Counted from the first letter of the stretch, positions 6,043 to 14,711 are shown. The stretch is 24,443 bases of DNA from Actinomycetota bacterium (GCA_003242605.1 QGUZ01000047.1:1-24443), one strand, 5' to 3'. Numbers and translations are program-made. Notes: generated by a model not told the origin, from the letters alone.

Positions 6043-9024
6043 CTACTCCGCCTGCTTCACCTTGGCGCGGGACCGCCGCCGGCTCCGCGTCCCGGACTCC
6101 TCCGCCTCCTCGGCGGCCGCCGTGAGCGTGCCGGTCACGGACTCGCGCGCGGCCTCCCCGCCGGTGTCGCGGGCGGCCACCGCGGCGGCGACCTTCTCCG
6201 CCACCGCCTTCTCGATCGCCATCTTGCCCTGGGTGCCGCGCGGCTCCGGCTTGCCGTCGACCGGCTCGAGCGAGGTGATGAGCCCGCGGCCGCCGCAGCA
6301 CTCGCACGGCGTGGAGAACGCCTCCAGCAGGCCCTGGCCGACCCGCTTGCGGGTCATCTGCACCAGGCCCAGCGACGTCACCTCGGCGACCTGGTGCTTG
6401 GTGCGGTCCCGGGCCAGGCACTCGAGCATGCGCCGCAGCACCAGGTCCCGGTTGCTCTCCAGCACCATGTCGATGAAGTCGATGACGATGATGCCGCCGA
6501 TGTCGCGCAGCCGGAGCTGGCGGACGATCTCCTCGGCCGCCTCCAGGTTGTTGCGGGTGACGGTCTCCTCGAGGTTGCCGCCCTGGCCGGTGAACTTGCC
6601 GGTGTTGACGTCGATGACCGTCATCGCCTCGGTGCGGTCGATCACCAGCGAGCCGCCGCTGGGCAGCCACACCTTGCGCTCCAGCGCCTTGGCGATCTGC
6701 TCGTCGATCCGGTAGTGGGCGAACACGTCCTCCTCGCCCTCCCACTTCGTCACCCGGTCGAGCAGGTGGGGGGCGACGTACTTGACGTACTCGTGGACGG
6801 TGTCCCAGATGTCGTCGTCCGGGCCGCCGTCACCGGCGACGACGAGCTGCTTGAAGTCCTCGTTGAACACGTCGCGGACGACGCGGATGGTGAGGTCCGG
6901 CTCGGAGTAGAGCAGCTCGGGCGGGCTGGAGGACTTCGCCTTGCGCTGGATGTTCTCCCACTGCGCGGACAGCCGGGCGACGTCGCGGCTGAGCTCCTCC
7001 TCGGTCGCGCCCTCGGCCGCGGTGCGCACGATCACACCGGCGTTCTCCGGCATGACCTTCTTCAGGATGCTCTTCAGCCGGGCCCGCTCCTTGTCGGGCA
7101 GCTTACGGCTGATGCCGGTCATCGACCCGTCCGGGACGTACACCAGGTACCGGCCGGGCAGGCTGATCTGGCTGGTGAGCCGGGCGCCCTTGTGGCCGAT
7201 CGGATCCTTGGTGACCTGCACGAGCACCGACTGGCCGGACTTCAGCGCGGACTCGATGCGCTTGGGCTGGCCCTCGAGCCCGGCGGAGTCGAAGTTCACC
7301 TCGCCGGCGTACAGCACCGCGTTGCGGCCCTTGCCGATGTCGATGAAGGCGGCCTCCATCGACGGCAGCACGTTCTGGACCTTGCCGAGGTAGACGTTGC
7401 CGACGTAGGACTGGCTCGAGTGCCGGTCGACGTAGTGCTCGACGAGGATGCCGTCCTCGAGCACCGCGATCTGGGTGCGGCCGCCGCGGCGGCGCACCAC
7501 CATGACCCGTTCGACCGACTCGCGCCGGGCGAGGAACTCCGACTCGGTGATGATCGGGGACCGGCGGCGGCCCAGCTCGCGCCCTTCGCGGCGGCGCTGC
7601 TTCTTCGCCTCCAGCCGGGTCGATCCGCGTACGCCCTGGACCTCGTCGAGGGAGACCGGCTTGACCGTGGTCCGCGGCTGGCGGATGCGCACCACGGTGT
7701 TCGGCGGATCGTCGGGCGCCGGCTCGACGCTGTCCGCCTCGTGCGCCCGCCGGCGGCGGCGCCGCCTGCGGCGGGACGACCCGCTCGTGGTCGTGGTGGC
7801 GGCCGCGGCGGTCTCGGCCTGCTGCTCCGCGGCGGTCTCGGCCTGCTGCTCCTCCGGCCGGCGCTCCTCGGACTCGGCCTGCGCCGCCTCCTGGTGGCCG
7901 GACTCGGCCTCGGCCGCGGCCGGTTCGGTGCCGGTGGTCTCCGCGGGCTGCTGCTGCGGCTCCTCGGCGGCCTCGCGGTTCCGGTTGCGGTTGCGGCCGC
8001 CGCGGCGGCGGCGCCGGCGGCGACCGCCGGTGCCCTCCGTGGTCTCACCGGCGGGGCGCTCGGCGGCCTCCGCGGGCTCGCCGGCCTCGTCGGCCTCGGT
8101 GAGATCGTCGAAGTCGGGCTCCGGTTCGTCGTCCGCGTCCCACCGGTCGCGCGGCTCGATCGGCTCCGGGGCCTGGAAGATCGGCTGGAGCACGGTGGAC
8201 GGGGCCTGGAACACCACGCCGGGTGCCTTGGCGCGGCTCAGCGCCTGGGTGGCGAGCCCGAACGGATCGGCGAGCAGGTTCGCGGTGCGCTGCGCGGTCT
8301 GCTCCGCGTCCCCGCCGGTGTCCTCGTCCCGGCCGGGCTTCTCGGCGGCCTCCCGGACGCCGTTCGCGTCGGCGGTCTCCGCGGCGCGCGGTTCGCGCCG
8401 GGACGGCTCGGGCCGCTCGTCCTCGGGTCCGGCGGCGGCCGCCGGCTGCGGCGCGGTGCCGTTCGCACCGGCGGTGGCCTGCGACGTCGTCCCCGCGGAT
8501 TCCGCACCGGATGTCCCGGCCGCCGCCTCGGCGGCCTGCGCGGCCGTGTCGTCCCCCGTGGCGGTCCGGCGCCTGCGCGTACGGGTGCGCCGGGTCGTCG
8601 TGGTCTCCTCGGCCGGGGCGGCCTCGTCGGTGGTCTGCTCGGTCTTCCTGGTCCGGGTGCGGCGTGTGGTCTTCGCCGGCTGTTCCGGTCGCTGTTGGTC
8701 CTTTGGCTCTTGTGCCGTCTCAGGTTGGTCGGATGCGATCGCCACGGCGGTCGCGGCCTGGTCCTCGGCCGGCGCCGGCCCTGACGCGGCCGCCGGGGCC
8801 GGCTCGGAGGCGGGGGTTGCGGCGGTCTCCGGTTCCTTCACCGGCGTCGCCGCGCGCGGTGGCTCGTCCACCAGCAGTCCGGCCTCTCGCTCGGCCTCCT
8901 CCGGCGGCGGGCCGGCCGGCCTGCTCGCGGCACGGCGACGCCGGGTGACCTTTGGTGTCTGTTCTGTTGTCGTGTTCTCGCCGGGGCCTTCTGCCCCCGC
9001 GGTGGTCGGCTCGTTCTCGAGCAT
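6043..9024 (-). CDS. rne: Ribonuclease E/G family endoribonuclease with very long disordered N-terminus
   Basis: Single-strand endoribonuclease for mRNA decay and rRNA/tRNA processing. Of 993 residues, about 1-490 are low complexity (Ala/Glu/Pro/Thr) with arginine-rich patches near 120-127, 144-154, 335-350 and 417-427. The conserved catalytic half follows: S1-type RNA-binding segment (VGNVYLGKVQNVLPSMEAAF, 541-560), DNase-I-like core with catalytic aspartates at about 805 (TVIDVNTGKFTG) and 849 (VIDFIDM), and the Zn-link CECCGGRG (Cys907/Cys910). A short basic tail ends the protein. ATG at 9024 has a GGGAG ribosome site about 11 bases upstream. Moving the RNA-binding, disordered arm to the N-terminus is characteristic of actinobacterial RNase E. 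It lies downstream of the radical SAM/DUF2344 pair and upstream of rplU-rpmA. Confidence 0.95.
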   Translation of the reverse strand: MLENEPTTAGAEGPGENTTTEQTPKVTRRRRAASRPAGPPPEEAEREAGLLVDEPPRAATPVKEPETAATPASEPAPAAASGPAPAEDQAATAVAIASDQPETAQEPKDQQRPEQPAKTTRRTRTRKTEQTTDEAAPAEETTTTRRTRTRRRRTATGDDTAAQAAEAAAGTSGAESAGTTSQATAGANGTAPQPAAAAGPEDERPEPSRREPRAAETADANGVREAAEKPGRDEDTGGDAEQTAQRTANLLADPFGLATQALSRAKAPGVVFQAPSTVLQPIFQAPEPIEPRDRWDADDEPEPDFDDLTEADEAGEPAEAAERPAGETTEGTGGRRRRRRRGGRNRNRNREAAEEPQQQPAETTGTEPAAAEAESGHQEAAQAESEERRPEEQQAETAAEQQAETAAAATTTTSGSSRRRRRRRRRAHEADSVEPAPDDPPNTVVRIRQPRTTVKPVSLDEVQGVRGSTRLEAKKQRRREGRELGRRRSPIITESEFLARRESVERVMVVRRRGGRTQIAVLEDGILVEHYVDRHSSQSYVGNVYLGKVQNVLPSMEAAFIDIGKGRNAVLYAGEVNFDSAGLEGQPKRIESALKSGQSVLVQVTKDPIGHKGARLTSQISLPGRYLVYVPDGSMTGISRKLPDKERARLKSILKKVMPENAGVIVRTAAEGATEEELSRDVARLSAQWENIQRKAKSSSPPELLYSEPDLTIRVVRDVFNEDFKQLVVAGDGGPDDDIWDTVHEYVKYVAPHLLDRVTKWEGEEDVFAHYRIDEQIAKALERKVWLPSGGSLVIDRTEAMTVIDVNTGKFTGQGGNLEETVTRNNLEAAEEIVRQLRLRDIGGIIVIDFIDMVLESNRDLVLRRMLECLARDRTKHQVAEVTSLGLVQMTRKRVGQGLLEAFSTPCECCGGRGLITSLEPVDGKPEPRGTQGKMAIEKAVAEKVAAAVAARDTGGEAARESVTGTLTAAAEEAEESGTRSRRRSRAKVKQAE

Positions 9025-9128
9025 GCGGGCGCTCTCCCGTCAGCTCCCGGGCGCGTCTCCGCGCCGCGCGGGAGCCATCGTCACTCTCGCGGTCCGCCGG
9101 GCCCGAGCGGGGCTCCGGCGCCAAAGTC

Positions 9129-9902
9129 CTATAAGTCGCCGCCGACGCGCTGCCCAGCCGTCCCCGGCTCGCCGCCGCGATGGTCGCGGTCAGGGTCGAG
9201 CGGATCAGCCGGCCCACCGGTCACCGCGTCGAGCGGCCCCTGCGCCAGCCTGGTCACCTCGGGGGGTGACGGCGGCGCGAAACCTGCGACGAGACGCAGA
9301 CCCGTGAGCACGTCGTCGGGTCGCACGGCAGGTACCAGGTGCCGGACGACCATGCGCAGTATCGCACATGGCCGAGCAACCTCCTGGCCTGCGATTTCGC
9401 CCGTTCCCTCGGCCACGGTGAGCGTCTGGACCGCCCCGCGGGCGTCGAACCGGCGCGGGCCCTTCTTGGTCAGGCGCTCGACCTCCACACGGTCGGCGGC
9501 GAGGAAACGCTCCGCCGCCTCCCGTGCCGCGGCCGGATCGGCCCCCGGCAGCCGGACCTCCCACTCCGAGGCCTCCAACCGGTCGGCGAGGTTGCCCACG
9601 CGCGCCTCGACCACGTCGAGCACGTCGAGCCCGGTGGGCAGCGACGCGTCGAGGTCGTCGCGCACCCGCTTCGGGTCGCACCGCCGGGTCACGCCGATCT
9701 CGAGGTACTCGGCCTCGCTCGCCACACCCGTCGGGGCGGCGCCGGCGTAGGAGATCTTCGGATGGGGGGTGAACCCCGCGCTGTACGCCACCGGGATACC
9801 GGCTCGCCGCACCGCGCGTTCGACGGCGCGCGAGATGTCGCGGTGGCTGGCGAAGCGCAGACGGCCGCGCTTTGCGTATCGCACGCGCAGGCGCTGCACC
9901 AC
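9129..9902 (-). CDS. DUF2344 / TIGR03936-family protein, partner of the adjacent radical SAM protein
   Basis: A 257-aa protein of the TIGR03936 (DUF2344) family, recognised from the N-terminal blocks LRVRYAKRGRLRFASHRDIS and AYSAGFTPHPKISYAGA followed by GVASEAEYLEI. Its biochemical role is not established. Homologues lie next to, or are fused to, TIGR03960 radical SAM proteins, as here, so it probably works with that enzyme. The start is uncertain: two consecutive GTG codons (9902 and 9899) lie at the right place but no clear ribosome site precedes them. The last sense codon is TTA, rare in high-GC actinomycetes. The C-terminal about 40 residues are Gly/Asp/Pro-rich and look disordered. The gap to the radical SAM gene is 178 bp and holds a hairpin, so the pair may not be strictly co-transcribed. 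Confidence 0.9.
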   Translation of the reverse strand: MVQRLRVRYAKRGRLRFASHRDISRAVERAVRRAGIPVAYSAGFTPHPKISYAGAAPTGVASEAEYLEIGVTRRCDPKRVRDDLDASLPTGLDVLDVVEARVGNLADRLEASEWEVRLPGADPAAAREAAERFLAADRVEVERLTKKGPRRFDARGAVQTLTVAEGTGEIAGQEVARPCAILRMVVRHLVPAVRPDDVLTGLRLVAGFAPPSPPEVTRLAQGPLDAVTGGPADPLDPDRDHRGGEPGTAGQRVGGDL

Positions 9903-9977
9903 GGGCGCGGGCGGAGGCCCATCGGGAACAGGCTTCAGAGAGGTGTTCCTTCCTGTCTCGATGTCAAGTGTCGTGGT

Positions 9978-9996
9978 GTGAGGGCGGCGCCCTCAC
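9978..9996 (-). terminator. Small hairpin between the radical SAM and DUF2344 genes
   Basis: A perfect 8-bp stem (GTGAGGGC, 9978-9985, with GCCCTCAC, 9989-9996) and a 3-base loop, 84 bases downstream of the radical SAM stop. No T-tract follows on the minus strand. It may attenuate or process the transcript. Confidence 0.4.
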
Positions 9997-10080
9997 TTAC
10001 CGGTCATCCTCCCAGGATAAGGCCAACGGTCCGGTACTCCCGTCCGGCCGATGCGGGCGCCCGCCGCCACCGCGTCGTCG

Positions 10081-12003
10081 TCACTTCACGATGAGCGGCA
10101 GCAGCTTACGCCCGCTCGGCCCGATCTGAATCTCGGTCCCCATCGTCGGGCATACGCCGCAGTCGTAACAGGGGGTCCAGCGGCAGTCCTCGACCTCGCC
10201 CCCGGACAGGGCGTCCTGCCAGTCCCGCCACAGCCACTCGCGGTCGAGACCGGCGTCGAGGTGGTCCCACGGCAGGACCTCGTGCTGGTCGCGTTCCCGC
10301 GTGGTGTACCAGTCGAGGTCGACGGGCTCGTCGGCGAGCGCCTTGGCGGCGCACTCGGCCCAGCGGTCGAACGAGAAGTGCTCGCTCCAGCCGTCGAACC
10401 GGCCGCCCGCCTCCCACACGGCGCGGATCACCTTGCCGACGCGGCGGTCACCACGGGACAGCAGGCCCTCGATGATCGACGGCTTGCCGTCGTGGTAGCG
10501 GTACCCGATCGCCCTGCCGTACTCCTTGTCGGAGCGCAGCGCGTCGCGCAGCATGCGCAGCCGCCGGTCGACGGTCTCGTGGTCGCACTGCGCGGCCCAC
10601 TGGAACGGCGTGTGCGGCTTGGGCACGAACGCGCCGATCGACACCGTGCACCGGATGTCCCGGGACCCGGTGGCCTCCCGGCCCGCCTTGATGACCTTCT
10701 TGGCGAGGTCGGCGATGCACAGCACGTCCTCGTCGGTCTCCGTGGGCAGGCCGCACATGAAGTACAGCTTCACCTGCCGCCACCCCTGGCTGTAGGCGGT
10801 GGTGACGGTGCGGATGAGGTCCTCCTCGGTGACCATCTTGTTGATCACCTTGCGCATCCGCTCGCTGCCGCCCTCGGGCGCGAAGGTGAGCCCCGACCGC
10901 CGGCCGTTCCGGGAGAACTCGTTCGCCAGGGTGATGTTGAAGGCGTCGACCCGGGTCGAGGGCAGCGAGAGGCTGGTGTTCGTGCCCTCGTACCGGTCGG
11001 CGAGCCCCTTGGCGATGTCGGCGATCTCCGAGTGGTCGGCGCTGGACAGCGACAGCAGGCCGACCTCGTTGAAGCCGGACTCCTTCAGCCCGATCTCGAC
11101 CATCCGGCCGATCGTGTCGATGGACCGCTCCCGCACCGGCCGGGTGATCATGCCGGCCTGGCAGAACCGGCAGCCGCGGGTGCAGCCGCGGAAGATCTCC
11201 ACGCTGTACCGCTCGTGCACGGTCTCGGCGAGCGGGACGAGCGGCTTCTTCGGGTACGGCCACTCGTCGAGGTTCATCACGGTGTGCTTGTGCACCCGCC
11301 ACGGCACCCGCGGCCGGTTCGGGGCGACCCGCTTGATCCGGCCGTCGGGGTGGTACTCCACGTCGTAGAAGCGCGGCACGTAGACGCCGCCGGACTCGGC
11401 AAGCCGCAGCAGCAGCTCGTCGCGGCCGCCGGGCCTGCCCTCCTGTTTCCACTCGCGGATCACCTCGGTGATCGCGATGGCGATCTGCTCCCCGTCGCCG
11501 AGCACCGCCGCGTCGATGAAGTCGGCGATCGGCTCGGGGTTGAACATCGCATGCCCGCCGGCGATGACGAACGGGTCGTCCTCGCCGCGGTCCGCCGAGT
11601 CGAGTGGAATGCCCGCCAGGTCGAGCGCGGTGAGCAGGTTGGTGTAGCCCAGCTCGGTGGCGAACGACACGCCGAGCACGTCGAACGCGCGCACCGGCCG
11701 GTGCGCGTCGACGGTGAACTGCGGCACGCCGTGCTCGCGCATGAGCGCCTCGAGGTCGGGCCACACCGCATAGGTGCGCTCGGCGAGCGTACCCGGCAGC
11801 TCGTTGAGGATCTCGTACAAGATCTGCACGCCCTGGTTGGGCAGGCCGACCTCGTACGCGTCCGGGTACATCAGCACCCAGCGCACCGATGCCTCGTCCC
11901 AGTCCTTGACGGTCGAGTTGAGCTCACCCCCGACGTACTGGATCGGCTTCTGCACGTGCGGCAGCAGCGGCTCCAGTCGGGGAAACAGTGACTCGACAGG
12001 CAT
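10081..12003 (-). CDS. B12-binding-type radical SAM protein, TIGR03960 family
   Basis: A 640-aa protein of the TIGR03960 family. The N-terminal half (about 40-200) resembles a cobalamin-binding Rossmann region. The radical SAM cluster motif is CTRGCRFCQ with Cys274, Cys278 and Cys281, expected to hold the SAM-bound [4Fe-4S] cluster. A second cysteine group (Cys607, Cys612, Cys615, Cys618) near the C-terminus could bind an extra cluster. The reaction is unknown; family context suggests a modification acting with the DUF2344 partner just downstream. ATG at 12003 is preceded by the hairpin-rich gap 12004-12100. In related genomes this gene tends to sit near rodA and RNase E/G (from memory); here an accessory block separates it from rodA. 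Confidence 0.93.
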   Translation of the reverse strand: MPVESLFPRLEPLLPHVQKPIQYVGGELNSTVKDWDEASVRWVLMYPDAYEVGLPNQGVQILYEILNELPGTLAERTYAVWPDLEALMREHGVPQFTVDAHRPVRAFDVLGVSFATELGYTNLLTALDLAGIPLDSADRGEDDPFVIAGGHAMFNPEPIADFIDAAVLGDGEQIAIAITEVIREWKQEGRPGGRDELLLRLAESGGVYVPRFYDVEYHPDGRIKRVAPNRPRVPWRVHKHTVMNLDEWPYPKKPLVPLAETVHERYSVEIFRGCTRGCRFCQAGMITRPVRERSIDTIGRMVEIGLKESGFNEVGLLSLSSADHSEIADIAKGLADRYEGTNTSLSLPSTRVDAFNITLANEFSRNGRRSGLTFAPEGGSERMRKVINKMVTEEDLIRTVTTAYSQGWRQVKLYFMCGLPTETDEDVLCIADLAKKVIKAGREATGSRDIRCTVSIGAFVPKPHTPFQWAAQCDHETVDRRLRMLRDALRSDKEYGRAIGYRYHDGKPSIIEGLLSRGDRRVGKVIRAVWEAGGRFDGWSEHFSFDRWAECAAKALADEPVDLDWYTTRERDQHEVLPWDHLDAGLDREWLWRDWQDALSGGEVEDCRWTPCYDCGVCPTMGTEIQIGPSGRKLLPLIVK

Positions 12004-12054
12004 GTCTCCAGCCTATCCGCGATGTGGACCCGACTCGGCCAACGCGCGGGCGAT

Positions 12055-12093
12055 CCCCGGACGATGCCCCGTCACCGGGGCGGTCATCCGGGG
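12055..12093 (-). terminator. Large hairpin closing the accessory block
   Basis: Nested inverted repeats: outer CCCCGGA (12055-12061) with TCCGGGG (12087-12093), and inner GCCCCG (12066-12071) with CGGGGC (12076-12081) around a TCAC loop. It starts 7 bases after the stop of the 74-aa gene and ends the accessory block before the radical SAM gene. No T-tract. Confidence 0.55.
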
Positions 12094-12100
12094 GCGCGCG

Positions 12101-12325
12101 TCATACGGCGGCCGGCCCTGGGATGTCGACGTCGCTGCCGCTCAGCACCAGGATCACGTGCCCCTCGTAGCAGGTCATCTCGACCGCGATCACGCCGGGC
12201 GCGAGATTGTGCAGGGTCCTGATGTGGCTCGCGGGCAGCAGCATCTGCCGGTCGCACTCATCGCAGTAGGCCAGGAACACGGGACCACCCTTCCGCCGTG
12301 GAGAAAGTACGGCGTGCACCTCCAT
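12101..12325 (-). CDS. Small CxxC protein of unknown function (74 aa)
   Basis: Not assigned to a named family. The 74-aa product has a positively charged start (LSPRRKGG), then AYCDECDRQMLLPASHI with Cys21 and Cys24, and later TCYEGHVILVLSG with Cys52 and His56. The spacing Cys-x2-Cys ... Cys-x3-His suggests a small zinc ribbon; this is inference. It lacks a signal peptide or membrane segment, so it is probably cytoplasmic. ATG at 12325 has no good ribosome site. It lies 41 bases after the APH-type kinase and could be translated from the same message. Coding is supported by composition and the metal-binding-like pattern, and a strong hairpin directly follows the stop. Confidence 0.75.
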   Translation of the reverse strand: MEVHAVLSPRRKGGPVFLAYCDECDRQMLLPASHIRTLHNLAPGVIAVEMTCYEGHVILVLSGSDVDIPGPAAV

Positions 12326-12366
12326 TCTGCCGGATCCCGGGCGCGATTGCTTGACTGAGTCAAAGA

Positions 12367-13266
12367 TCAGAAGGGGTTCCACGGCCGGTCGTCGCCCGCG
12401 CGCAGCGACTCGAGCCGCAGCCGCAGCTCGTCGTGCGCCCGCGGGTCGCGGTGCGCGTTGCGCAGCACCGCGGTGAGCGTCTGCAGCTCCCGCATGTCCC
12501 GCAGCACCGGGTAGCCGGGCCAGGTGGTGATGTCGTACCCGTACGCCTCGCTGAACCCGTTGCGCTGCCGCTCGGTGAGCCCGAACCGCACCCCCTGCAG
12601 GGTCGGTACCAGGTCGATCTCCCGCGGGCCCGCGCTCACCGAGTCCCAGTCGCACAGCACCAGGCGGCCGCGCGACCGCAGCAGGTTGCCGCGGTGGGCG
12701 TCGCCGTGGATGAGCCCGTACGGCAGGGCGAACTCGAGCCGCTCGTAGTACGCCTCGGACAGCGCCGCGCACCGCTCGAGCAGCCAGTCGCGGTCCGCGT
12801 CGGACAGCACCCGGCAGGCGTCGATCGCCCGCCGTACCGAGCCGAACGGGTCGTAGGTGGGCAGGTCGAACGGGACCGGCGGCAGCGCGTGCAGCCGGCG
12901 CAGCACCGCGCCGAGCGCCACCGGGTCCGGCGGCGGCCCGACGTGCCGCTCGTGGTGCCAGAAGGTGACGAAGAAGCCCTCGGCCGCCACCGGCTGGCGC
13001 ACGTCGAGCGGCCGCACGGCCGGGAAGTCCTGTTCGGCGAGCCACCTGGTGACGCGCACCGAGGTGCGCAGCCGCTCGAACTTGCCCGGGGTGCTCGCGT
13101 CCGCGAGCCGCAGCACCACGCGCTCCGCGGGCAGCTCGTAGACGAGGTTGGCGTAGTCGCGGATGAGCCGCGCACCCGCCGGGTCCAGCCCGGCCTGGTC
13201 GCAGGCGTACTCGATCGCGGCGCGGGCCCGCGCCTCGACGGGGTTCTCGGTAGTGATCGACATCAT
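12367..13266 (-). CDS. Aminoglycoside phosphotransferase (APH)-fold kinase of unknown substrate
   Basis: A 299-aa cytoplasmic kinase of the APH/choline-kinase superfamily. The catalytic loop LIHGDAHRGNLL contains Asp189 and Asn194; the metal-binding motif is CDWD (205-208) followed by GPREIDL. The N-lobe has VVLRLAD where a catalytic Lys is common, so Arg53 may take that place, as in a number of family members. The substrate is not predictable: antibiotics, sugars and small metabolites are all known for this fold, so calling it a resistance gene would be unsupported. ATG at 13266 overlaps the stop of the upstream regulator (ATGA), and the GGGAGGAG ribosome site lies inside that gene, a sign of translational coupling. 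Met2 is an alternative start. Confidence 0.92.
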   Translation of the reverse strand: MMSITTENPVEARARAAIEYACDQAGLDPAGARLIRDYANLVYELPAERVVLRLADASTPGKFERLRTSVRVTRWLAEQDFPAVRPLDVRQPVAAEGFFVTFWHHERHVGPPPDPVALGAVLRRLHALPPVPFDLPTYDPFGSVRRAIDACRVLSDADRDWLLERCAALSEAYYERLEFALPYGLIHGDAHRGNLLRSRGRLVLCDWDSVSAGPREIDLVPTLQGVRFGLTERQRNGFSEAYGYDITTWPGYPVLRDMRELQTLTAVLRNAHRDPRAHDELRLRLESLRAGDDRPWNPF

Positions 13267-14711
13267 CGGCTCCTCCCGGGCAGCGCCCGTGCGGCGGTGT
13301 GGGCGAGGCCCACCGAGCAGAAACCCCCGATGCGTTCGGCGAGACGCTCGCCCCCGGGACGGGCCGCGAGCAGCTCGCGGCCCACCTCGAGGGTGGTGGT
13401 CAGATGCCCGATGCGCCGGTCCGGCGGCAGGGCGAGCAGCGGCTCGAGCATCTCGCGGGCGCTCTCCTCGTCGCCCTTCACCAGGTACGCGACGACGAGG
13501 TGGGCGCGGGTCATCGCCTCGCAGCCGTAGGAGCGGTGGTGCGGCTCGTCCTCGGCGTACAGCTGCAGCGCGCGGTGGCCCTCCTCGATCGCCTCGGTGA
13601 TGTGGCCGAGGTGCAGCCGGGCAGCGGAGGCGTAGTAGTGGTGCTTGGCCGGGCGGAAGGCGAACTCCCCGCCGACCTCGTCGTGCAGCTCGTCCCGGGC
13701 AGCGGGCCCGCCGCGGCGCCGTGCCTCGTCCGCCGCGTGCAGCGCCTCGACCGCCTCCTCCTCACGGGAGAGCATCGCCAGCGCGCGGGCGCGCAGCAGG
13801 TGCAGCCGGGCGGCGCCCGACCCGTAGGGCAGGTGGTTCACCCCGTCCTCGGCGTACCCCACCGCGTCGGCGTACCGGCGGTCCCACAGGGCGACCGAGG
13901 CCTGCATGCCGCGCGCCCAGCCCATGAGCGAGGTGTGCCCGGCGATCCGCGCGTAGGTGTAGGCGGCCCGGGCGAGCTGGTCGGCGGGCGCGCGCCGGCC
14001 CAGGTCCATGCTCGCGTTCGCCATGAGCCCGCTCAGCGCGCCGATGAGGAAGTACAGCTCGATCGCCTGCGGCGGGTGGATGCGCCGCTCCAGCGCCTGG
14101 CGGGCGCGCTCCTGCAGCCGCCGCATCTCCACGAACAGCGGCAGCGGGGCGTCCACGACGTACCGGCGGCAGACCCACACCATCTCGGTGCGCAGCCGCT
14201 CCAGCGTGGCCGGGCCGATCTCGCTCGCCTCGGCGCGCTCGGCGTGCTCGCTCGTCTCCTGCGCCACCGCCGCGACCGGGTCGACCGAGAGCAGCGGCCT
14301 GCCGTCCACCGGCGTGTAGTCCCGGGCGAAGCCGAGCTGCACCGGGCCGGTCTCGAACAGCCGGCACAGCAGGTCGGTGTAGTCCCGGTCGGGGCGGGCG
14401 CCCGCCTCCCACTCCCGCCAGGACCGCTCGGTGAGGCCGCGGCGGCGCAGCCCCTCCCGGTCGCACATGCGGTGGAACTGGGCGATCGCCTCCTCGACCG
14501 TCCAGCCGCGGGCCAGCCGGAAGCATTTCAGCCGGGTGACGTCCGGGCAGGTGGCGTGGATCTCCTCGGCCATCTGGCTGAAGATCGCCGGAGACGGCGG
14601 CCGGTCGAGTCCGGCGAGCGTGCGCTCGCGTACGGCGGCGGCCACGGTGTGCACCGCGCGGTCGCGGCCACGGGCGGCGCCGCGAGCGGCACCGCGGGGG
14701 GAGTCGCTCAT
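13263..14711 (-). CDS. XRE-type DNA-binding regulator with helical (TPR-like) C-terminal domain
   Basis: A 482-aa putative transcription regulator. Residues about 58-130 (LKCFRLARGWTVEEAIAQFH, then RGLTERSWREWEAGARPDRD and YTDLLCRLFETGPVQLGF) match the HTH region of a large actinomycete-specific XRE family. Residues about 170-470 are alanine/leucine-rich helices with TPR-like spacing, probably a ligand- or protein-sensing domain. The first about 40 residues are Arg/Ala-rich and variable. ATG at 14711 follows AGGAG by 6 bases; Met47 is a weaker alternative. Its stop overlaps the APH-kinase start by 4 bases, so regulator and kinase are probably made together. The 337-bp upstream gap holds repeats that could be its operator. 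The signal it senses is unknown. Confidence 0.9.
   Translation of the reverse strand: MSDSPRGAARGAARGRDRAVHTVAAAVRERTLAGLDRPPSPAIFSQMAEEIHATCPDVTRLKCFRLARGWTVEEAIAQFHRMCDREGLRRRGLTERSWREWEAGARPDRDYTDLLCRLFETGPVQLGFARDYTPVDGRPLLSVDPVAAVAQETSEHAERAEASEIGPATLERLRTEMVWVCRRYVVDAPLPLFVEMRRLQERARQALERRIHPPQAIELYFLIGALSGLMANASMDLGRRAPADQLARAAYTYARIAGHTSLMGWARGMQASVALWDRRYADAVGYAEDGVNHLPYGSGAARLHLLRARALAMLSREEEAVEALHAADEARRRGGPAARDELHDEVGGEFAFRPAKHHYYASAARLHLGHITEAIEEGHRALQLYAEDEPHHRSYGCEAMTRAHLVVAYLVKGDEESAREMLEPLLALPPDRRIGHLTTTLEVGRELLAARPGGERLAERIGGFCSVGLAHTAARALPGRSR

Noticed and set aside
5902..8784. Plus-strand open frame of 960 codons opposite RNase E/G
   Set aside because: Frame shadow of a real gene; it has no domain pattern, and the start has no ribosome site.
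9962..9967. TTGACA on the minus strand upstream of the DUF2344 gene, as a -35 element
   Set aside because: No TANNNT -10 hexamer lies 16-19 bases downstream, so it was not called a promoter.
10051..11991. Plus-strand open frame of 646 codons opposite the radical SAM gene
   Set aside because: Same shadow effect; composition is His/Arg/Val-rich without recognisable motifs.
12367..13266. Antibiotic resistance gene
   Set aside because: The APH fold alone does not show aminoglycoside phosphorylation; no substrate-specific signature was recognised.
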